A stretch of 20,651 nucleotides of DNA from CAYFLR01 sp964343805 (GTDB taxonomy: Bacteria; Bdellovibrionota_B; Oligoflexia; CAYFLR01): positions 1 to 20,651 of the forward strand of contig CAYFLR010000082.1 of the NCBI GenBank assembly GCA_964343805.1, in the 5' to 3' direction. The first letter of the stretch is position 1; every line of letters begins with the position of its first letter. The notes beneath the pieces are model-generated. The model ran no database searches, was not told the origin of the DNA, and worked only from the letters and a program-made list of their open reading frames with translations. Below, piece after piece: positions 7,895 through 14,969 of this stretch. The position numbers were made by a program, and so were the translations under genes.

Positions 7895-8293
7895 ATGAAT
7901 CATCGTAGAGTTCCGAGATACAATGCCAGCGTGGTCCTCTATGTTTATTTGGGACCAGAAAAACATTTAGGGATCTTAACCAAAATAGCTCTCTTAGGTT
8001 TAGGATTCAATAGCAATGCCATTTTTGACAAGGGAATGGAAATTACAGTGAGTCTCCAACTTGCCTATGAAGACAAACCTAAAGTTATGAAATCTATTCA
8101 AATCAAAGAGAAGGCCATCGTCAGATGGAAAGGGCTAAACCAAGAAAAAGGCCCCCACTACAGCTATGGATGTGAATTCTCTGAACCTTCTCCTGAAACC
8201 ATTGTTAAACTAGAAAAGATCATCAAACATATTAAAATAGATGAGGCGAGTCCCATCAAAGTGGATGTACACCCGACCGATTTTGAAGGTTAA
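7895..8293 (+). CDS. Small PilZ-like protein with degenerate c-di-GMP motif
   Basis: This 132-residue cytoplasmic protein starts immediately after the adaptor stop codon (TAA then ATG), so it is translated as the last member of the export operon. It has an N-terminal RxxxR element (Arg4-Arg8 in HRRVPRY). About 22 residues later comes a beta-strand turn KIALLGLGF (30-38), aligned with the PilZ (D/N)xSxxG motif. There the Asp/Asn is Lys30 and the Ser is Ala32, and only Gly35 is kept. Later strands (AIVRW near 104-108, SYGCEF near 119-124) match the PilZ barrel pattern. A PilZ fold is likely, but nucleotide binding is doubtful and it may act as a protein-interaction module. Its stop codon overlaps the stop of the convergent TPR gene. 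Confidence 0.7.
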   Translation: MNHRRVPRYNASVVLYVYLGPEKHLGILTKIALLGLGFNSNAIFDKGMEITVSLQLAYEDKPKVMKSIQIKEKAIVRWKGLNQEKGPHYSYGCEFSEPSPETIVKLEKIIKHIKIDEASPIKVDVHPTDFEG

Positions 8294-11200
8294 CTCTCTT
8301 CACCCTCTTTACTTTCTTCTTCTTTTTTCGGCAGCATACTTTTCGTTAAGTTGATCACTTGTGAAAGCACCGAAACATACTGTGAATCAAATTGACAGGC
8401 CTTTGCAAAATCTTCCACCGCACTTTCAAACTGTTTGATTTTAAAATGTAACGTACCTCTTTTATTGTAAAGGAAAGCATTTCTGGGTTCATTGGTGAGT
8501 TGCTTGTCTAGTGCATGAATTTCATCTGCAATATTTTCATTTCCTGGTCTGCGATGCTGAACCTTTCTTCGTCCTCTCTCCTGCACCATTGGATTGATTT
8601 CCAATTCGGTAGAAAGCTCGATGCCTTGATTAAAATCAGGGATACTTTTGGAGTAATTTTTTAAGAGAGACCAAGCCAAACCTCGACCAAAATAGGCTGG
8701 ATAGTGATGAGGGTTCACCTCAATCAGGGTTGAAAAATCTTCGATCGCATGATCAATCTCATTCAATGTTTCCCAAACAAGAGCTCGTCCATAAAGAGCT
8801 GCACTGTAGTTAGGATCTAGCTCTAAAGCTTTCGAATAGTCCTCTATGGCCACCGTATACTCTTTGATTCCCTCATAAGCTAAGCCTCGATTATAATAAC
8901 TGACAGCGGAATCAGGTTCGGTCTCTAAATCTTTATTAATTTGATCAATTTCGTGTTCATACTCTTTTATATCCGCTAAGTAAGGAAGTTCGGGGAGCTC
9001 CTCAACCTCGGTATCTATATCCGTATGTATCGGTGTGGAGGCTACCTTTACGACCTCATTGGGTTGCCCAGGAACTTTAATGACATGGTCATGAAAAGTA
9101 TCGCTCTGCAAGCCAGAAAGTTCTTCTAAAACAGGCATTTCTTCAATTCCTAGACTCAAAATATCTACATCAATCATATGAACATTTTGAGGAATGAAAG
9201 AGTAATTGTGGAAAACACCTTCTCCCGCTCCTTCAAGAGTCTCTTTATCTCCTCCTAATTCCATAACCCGAGCAAAGTCTTCCATGGCCTTAGCCGGTTC
9301 ATTCATTAAACCATAGGTACTTCCTCTTTTAGCATAACCAATAGGACTTCCTGGTTCATTTTGAATCACCATAGAGAAGTCTTCAATGGCCCGAGTGTAG
9401 TTCTTATTTTCATCACTGATCATGCCACGGTGAAGATAGGCTTCCCATTTGTTGGGATCCAGTTTTAAAGCCCGATTCAGATCATCCACCGCTTTTGGAA
9501 TATCTTCTAGTCCAATATAGGTGAGCGCCCTGTTAATATAGAGATCGGCATCAGGAGTCCCCATCTCCAAAGCACGGTTGAAATCCACGATGGCCTTCAT
9601 AAACTCTCGGGTGATGGCAAAAATACATCCCCTATTAAAAAAGGAATCAAAGGTGCCCTTACCCGATCGGATGACATAGGTATAATCCGCTAAAGCTTCT
9701 TTATATTGCTGAGTCGAGAAATAGGCATGAGCCCGACTGTGATAAGCCATAATATGAGGGCTTAAAGAAATTGATTTACTGAAATCTTGTAAAGCCTCTT
9801 CGTACTGAGCTGTCAAGAGATGCATATATCCACGATAGACATAAATAATACTTTGGGTTTTACTAGATTGCTGCTTTAGTTTTTCAATTCCCTCCAATGC
9901 GTTGGTAAAACCATCAATCGCACTTTCATAATCCCCTTTTCTAAATGAGGCACAACCACTGTAAAAAGAGACATGAGGATCACTGTTGTCTAATGACTCA
10001 GCGAGGGTAAAATCATCGATGGCCAGCACATACTCCCTCTGATGATAATAAGCTAAACCTCTTCCTACCATCGCTTCATAAGAGGGTTTTAATTGATGGG
10101 CGGAAGTAAAATCGGCAATGGCTTGAACATATTTCTTTAGATTGTACTGGGCTCGACCTCTTAGCAGAATGATTTCAGGATCTTGCTTTTGACCGATGGC
10201 AATATCATAGTCAGAAACAGCCGCTTCATACTCTTCTAAATGATGGTAGCATTTCCCTCGCAGTTGTCTTGCGAGTAGTTGGCCGGGTTCCCGTGCCAGT
10301 AGATCTGAAGCATCACGCAGCGCTGCTTGAAAATCTCCCAACTCATAAAAAGCATGGCTCTTCATAAGAAGGGCAGTGATATGGGTGGGATCTTGAGAAA
10401 GCACCTGATAGAGATCATCCACTGCTTGCTTGTACATTTGCAGATTAAAAAACGCCAGTCCCCTCACTACAAAGGCTTGCAGATTGGTATCATCTTCCCT
10501 TAATACCTCATTGGCATCAGAAATGGCCTCTTCATAATGCTCTAACTTAGCGTAGGCATAGCCTCTTAAATTAAAAGCCTCTATATCAGGATCTAAAGCC
10601 AGCACTTTGGTGGCATAATCCACCACCTCAGCGAAGGCTTTCTGTTCATTGTACATCTCTGCCAGGATCATAAATATTTCAGTATTTTCTTCCATCCCCA
10701 CAGCACAGAGAAAATCTTCAATGGCTTTTTCGTTTTCACGATAATCTCGCCAGACTTTTCCACGAGCTATAAAAAGCTCCGCACTAGGTCTTAGAGTAAT
10801 GGCAGTAGAAAAGTCGTTAATGGCTTTGTTATGCTCTTCTAACTGAGCCCAGGCCATTCCTCGATAATAAAAAGCTTCGTATTCTGGTTCTTTATCAATG
10901 GCTAAGGTGAGATCATCTGCCGCTTTATTATATTGCCCATAAAGAAAATAAGATTTCCCTCGCCATAGCATTACCTGGGCATTGGGGTCTAATCGCAGAG
11001 CTTGAGTGAAATCTTCAATGGCATTTTTATAAATATCAGAATGAAAATAACACTTTCCTCTGCGTATCATGTTTTCAACATTTTCAGGGTCAGAGCGTAA
11101 GGCCTCTGTCCAATCGGTGAGGGCTTGTTTCCAATCCTTTAACTCCTCCCATAAGACCGCTCTTTGATGATAAGCAGGGGCAAAGCCAGGTCTTTTAGAT

Positions 11201-12447
11201 AAAACTAAAGACATATCGGTGATGGCATCTTCAATCTTGGAAGTGGCCACATAGGCTTTCCCTCGATTGTAATAGGCCATAAAATAATCTTCATCGAGAT
11301 CTAACACCCTGGTCAAATCATAGATTGCACGATCAAACTCTCCCTGTTTAAGCAGACACACTCCCCGATTGTTCCAGGCCACCACATGATCTGGCTGAAA
11401 CTCTAAGACCTTGGTGTAATCTTCTGCAGCTCGTTCATAATTTTTTAATTCAAAATAACAATTACCACGAATGAAATGAGCTTCTGCATTATCGCTATCC
11501 CGAGAGAGCGCAGAAGTACAGTCAGTAATAGCTTGTTGATACTCCTTATACTCCACTAGACAGTTGGCTCGATCCAGAAAATTCTTGGTATCTTCCGAGA
11601 GTTTAATACACCTGCTAAAATCTTCCAAAGCTTCAATGTAGCCTTTTTTGGCCTGATAGGCTTGAGCTCTGATATTAAGAGCTTCTTTTTCAATATGAGA
11701 ACTCCCTGCTAAAGCTACCGCCTTAGAGGTATCTGTTATAGCCGCATCGTAATTACCACCTTCTAATTTGGTTCGTGCGCGGCCCACATAATACTCTGCT
11801 CTTTCCTCTATTTCGATCGCCTTATCGTAGCTCTTCTCAGCTCGTTCCACATTATTGAGAGCATGCCAACAGATTCCCCGACCAAAATAAGCATCAGATC
11901 TGGGTTCCAGCTCTATAGAGCGATTCAGATCATCAATCGCTCGGGAGAATTCCTTTTGCTCAATCCAAGCCATTCCTCGCTTACAAAAAACCAGACTAGT
12001 GGGTTCCATTTGTAGACTTTGAGAGAAGGCCATAATGGCTTCCGGCCAATTTTTTAGTTGATACCAAACCTCCCCTAACTGTTGATAGCTAAGGGCAGTG
12101 GGATCTAAACTGGTAGCTATTTTAAAATCATCAAGAGCTAATTCCGTCTTGCCTTGACGTAAATAGACTCCACCTCGCTCCAAGTAAGCGCTTATATCAT
12201 CACTCTCTTTGAGCACTCGGGTGTAATCAGCAATGGCTTGATCATATTTGCGATCTGCAGCACTGATCTGAGCTCGCAGCATATAAACTTCTCTGATGGG
12301 TTCCAGCTCTAAAGCTCGACTCACATCCTCAACTGCCGCTTGCACATTGCCTAAAGCAAGGTAGGTTTTTCCTCTTTGATAGTAACTCCAAGCATCGTGC
12401 TTGTTAAGATCAATGGCACAATTAAAATCTTTCATCGCCAACTGATA
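8290..12447 (-). CDS. Giant TPR protein, C-terminal segment (1,385 residues)
   Basis: This is the downstream part of a single giant tetratricopeptide-repeat gene broken by the scaffold gap at 12448-12457. It consists of back-to-back 34-residue repeats of the form YYxRGxAxxxLxxYxxAIxDFxxALxLxP. Roughly 38 repeats fit in this part by length. The array is interrupted by about 98 non-TPR residues (DNA about 8945-9240) rich in acidic and hydrophobic residues. A second, shorter break near DNA 8515-8610 contains the basic run RGRRKVQHRRPG. The protein ends in an acidic/lysine tail (KKEEESKEGEES). There is no signal peptide or membrane helix, so it should be cytoplasmic. The repeats are well diverged from each other at DNA level, so the array is old rather than a recent amplification. 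No enzymatic domain is seen, and a scaffold or protein-interaction role is inferred. Confidence 0.9.
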   Translation of the reverse strand, partial: YQLAMKDFNCAIDLNKHDAWSYYQRGKTYLALGNVQAAVEDVSRALELEPIREVYMLRAQISAADRKYDQAIADYTRVLKESDDISAYLERGGVYLRQGKTELALDDFKIATSLDPTALSYQQLGEVWYQLKNWPEAIMAFSQSLQMEPTSLVFCKRGMAWIEQKEFSRAIDDLNRSIELEPRSDAYFGRGICWHALNNVERAEKSYDKAIEIEERAEYYVGRARTKLEGGNYDAAITDTSKAVALAGSSHIEKEALNIRAQAYQAKKGYIEALEDFSRCIKLSEDTKNFLDRANCLVEYKEYQQAITDCTSALSRDSDNAEAHFIRGNCYFELKNYERAAEDYTKVLEFQPDHVVAWNNRGVCLLKQGEFDRAIYDLTRVLDLDEDYFMAYYNRGKAYVATSKIEDAITDMSLVLSKRPGFAPAYHQRAVLWEELKDWKQALTDWTEALRSDPENVENMIRRGKCYFHSDIYKNAIEDFTQALRLDPNAQVMLWRGKSYFLYGQYNKAADDLTLAIDKEPEYEAFYYRGMAWAQLEEHNKAINDFSTAITLRPSAELFIARGKVWRDYRENEKAIEDFLCAVGMEENTEIFMILAEMYNEQKAFAEVVDYATKVLALDPDIEAFNLRGYAYAKLEHYEEAISDANEVLREDDTNLQAFVVRGLAFFNLQMYKQAVDDLYQVLSQDPTHITALLMKSHAFYELGDFQAALRDASDLLAREPGQLLARQLRGKCYHHLEEYEAAVSDYDIAIGQKQDPEIILLRGRAQYNLKKYVQAIADFTSAHQLKPSYEAMVGRGLAYYHQREYVLAIDDFTLAESLDNSDPHVSFYSGCASFRKGDYESAIDGFTNALEGIEKLKQQSSKTQSIIYVYRGYMHLLTAQYEEALQDFSKSISLSPHIMAYHSRAHAYFSTQQYKEALADYTYVIRSGKGTFDSFFNRGCIFAITREFMKAIVDFNRALEMGTPDADLYINRALTYIGLEDIPKAVDDLNRALKLDPNKWEAYLHRGMISDENKNYTRAIEDFSMVIQNEPGSPIGYAKRGSTYGLMNEPAKAMEDFARVMELGGDKETLEGAGEGVFHNYSFIPQNVHMIDVDILSLGIEEMPVLEELSGLQSDTFHDHVIKVPGQPNEVVKVASTPIHTDIDTEVEELPELPYLADIKEYEHEIDQINKDLETEPDSAVSYYNRGLAYEGIKEYTVAIEDYSKALELDPNYSAALYGRALVWETLNEIDHAIEDFSTLIEVNPHHYPAYFGRGLAWSLLKNYSKSIPDFNQGIELSTELEINPMVQERGRRKVQHRRPGNENIADEIHALDKQLTNEPRNAFLYNKRGTLHFKIKQFESAVEDFAKACQFDSQYVSVLSQVINLTKSMLPKKEEESKEGEES

Positions 12448-12457
12448 NNNNNNNNNN
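12448..12457. other. Assembly gap (10 N) inside the giant TPR gene
   Basis: The codon before the gap (minus strand) is Glu of a repeat starting FYSRGE, and the codon after it is Tyr of YQLAMKDF. Joining the two frames needs a gap length divisible by three. The 34-residue TPR register needs eight residues between the RG glycine and this Tyr, so seven codons (21 nt) are probably missing rather than 10. Confidence 0.9.
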
Positions 12458-14941
12458 TTCTCCCCTGCTATAAAAGGCTCTAAACATGTTAGGTTTAATA
12501 TCAATGGCCTTATCTAAATAGAGAGTGGCATTGGCTTCATGATTGATTCTTAACCAAGCTGCACCAATGGCATAAAGAACAAAGGCAGAAAGTTTATCTC
12601 GATTGAAGGTTTTTTCCAAATGAGTCAACACTTGAAAATCATTCACCGCTTCTAAACCGCTCTCCATCGCATCCAGCGAGAAACCTCGATAGAGATATGC
12701 AAAGACAATTTCGTCTTGTTCTTTACTGTTAGTACGAGTATCGACAAGATTGACCAAGGCAATTGAGCGGGTAAAGTCTTGGACCGCAGCTTGAAAATTA
12801 CGTAGTAGATAGTGAGCTTCCCCTCTGATATTGTATGCTTCTATCGTTGTACGCCGTTCTAAAGATTTGGAAGCAACATCCACTTGTTGCTCTAGATCTC
12901 CTAATTTAACATAAACACGACTGCGCGCTAATTCAACCAGGGTCAGAGGTTCTATATCTACCGCCGCTTGAAAATCAGTGAGTGCCTTAGCATAATCCCC
13001 TAGCTCCATCCATATTTTGGCGCGGGCAATATAACTGTCTAGAGCATCCTCTCTCCCAATATGAGTGGAAAACTCTTTAATAGCACAGACTAAATCTTCA
13101 TGAGCTTTATCTTTTTCTAAGAGATATTTGTAACATTCAGCTCGCTGGGTATAGATATACCCTAACTTCTCATACACTCCTTTGGCGAGAGCCTGAGTGT
13201 AGTCATCAATGGCTGCGGCATAGTAGTAAAGTTTATGATGACACTGACCCCGTCCCCAATAATCGCCAGGAATAGGACGATGCTCAATCACAAAATCGTA
13301 GTCCTGAAGTGCCTCTCGATAAACACCTAATTCATAGCGACATTCAGCTCTTTCCCTATAAGCTTCGGTATCACTGGGATCTTTATTTATAGCTGATGAA
13401 AAATCATCAATGGCATAACGCCACTCTCGTTGCTCTACATAGGATAGACCACGGCTGTGATAATACTCCTTCTCCGGCTCTTTATTGATAGCTGTAGTAA
13501 AGTCATTTATTGCTTGTCCGAGCTGTCCTTTACTATGAAGAGCCAGTCCCCGCCAATGAATATATTTTGCTAGATTGGTGGATTCAATGGAATCGGTTAA
13601 AAGAGCGATGGCCTCATCAATTTCTTCCCCCTTTTTATAGAGGGCGTAGCCTTTACGAGCCCTTAACCTAGCCTCTTCCATTGGTCCAATAAATAGGATA
13701 TCCCTGGCACCGAGACTCAAGTTTTTATCGGTTCCCACCAATTTATCCATTTCAAAAAACAGGGTGGCTGATTCTACCAGTCGATAATAGTCTTCTTGTA
13801 AAAAAGCCATCTCTGCTTGTATGTAGTAGGCAGTTCTTAAGATAGCAGAGTTTTCTTTCTCCTCTTCCACACAATAAGAGATAATCTTTTCAGCCTGTAC
13901 AAACTTGTCTTGCATTTGAAAGAGGATGGCTTTCCTCATAACAATGTTCAAATTGTCAGGGTCAATACATAAAGCCTCTTCAAAATCTGAAAAAGCTCCT
14001 TCATAATCTTTATCAAAAGCCCTGGATATACCTCTTTTCACTAAAAGATCGCGGGTTAGCTGCTTTTTTAATGCTAGAGTATAAATGGCAGTGGCTTCAG
14101 AATACCGTTTTTGATCAATTAAAACTTCAGCTTTAAGGTTATAAGCCTTGAGAGTGGGCTTACGATTAATCACATATTCAAAATCTTTAAGAGCCATCTC
14201 TAGATCATCAAGCCTGGCTAGACACTGACCTCGAATGAGAAAGACACTGTCTAACTTCTCACCGTTCTCAATAGCTTCTTGACTCAATTCCAGAGCTTTT
14301 TGATTTCGGTCAAGCCCTAAATAAGCTTCAGCTTTACCAGGTAAAATTCCTTTGAGATGATTGTTTAAAGTCAAAGCGAGATCAAATTTTTCAATGGCTT
14401 CTTGGTATTGCCCGAGTCGATTGAGCAGTTTTCCCCAATGAAGATAAGCCGTGGCATTCTTGTCATTAAGCTCAATGACTTTTTTTACATCTTTGACGCC
14501 GGCTTCATCATTCCCTAGCTCAAACCAAACTTTGGTCCGATACCAATAGGCCATCTCCCCTGGATTTTTTCCATTGGAAATGAAAGAGGTTAAATCCTCT
14601 AAAGCCCTCTCGTAGTTTCGCTCCATCATATAAGTGTAACCACGGAAGACACGGGCTCGATGGTAATTTTCTTCACTAATCACATGATCAAAATCGGCCA
14701 GGGCCGCTTCATGCTTATTACTGCGCATACGGCTGATGCCACGATCAAAGTAAATTTCGATTCGTGGATCTACATCGATGGCTTTCGCAAAGTCCTGTTC
14801 CGCATTATCAAACTTTCGCTGTTTGACCCACTTCATGGCTCGGGCATGCAAAGCCGAAGACATTGATCTCTTAGCCTGATCAACCTCTAAATCAAAATTA
14901 TCAACCTTACTTCCTTTTGCTGGCATCTCTTCATTTGACAT
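12458..14941 (-). CDS. Giant TPR protein, N-terminal segment (828 residues)
   Basis: This is the 5' part of the giant TPR gene, which continues across the gap in the next frame and gives about 2,220 residues in total. The start ATG is supported by AGAGG 8 nt upstream and lies 28 nt after the stop of the FliF/FliG-like gene, so the two form one transcription unit. The first about 30 residues are charged and lack a signal peptide. TPRs then begin (ALHARAMKWVKQRKFDNAEQ) and run on with about 22-24 repeats. Some repeats here are more divergent than in the C-terminal segment, notably around DNA 13680-13900, where a longer spacer occurs (LSLGARDILFIGPMEEARLR). A cytoplasmic scaffold docking on the cytoplasmic half of the partner encoded upstream is a reasonable inference. 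Confidence 0.9.
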
Positions 14942-14969
14942 GATGGTATCCTCTAATCAAATTCCCACA

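Noticed and set aside
12422..12504. True frameshift or gene boundary between two TPR genes
   Set aside because: The frame change lies at the N gap, is explained by the placeholder length, and both sides belong to the same repeat unit.
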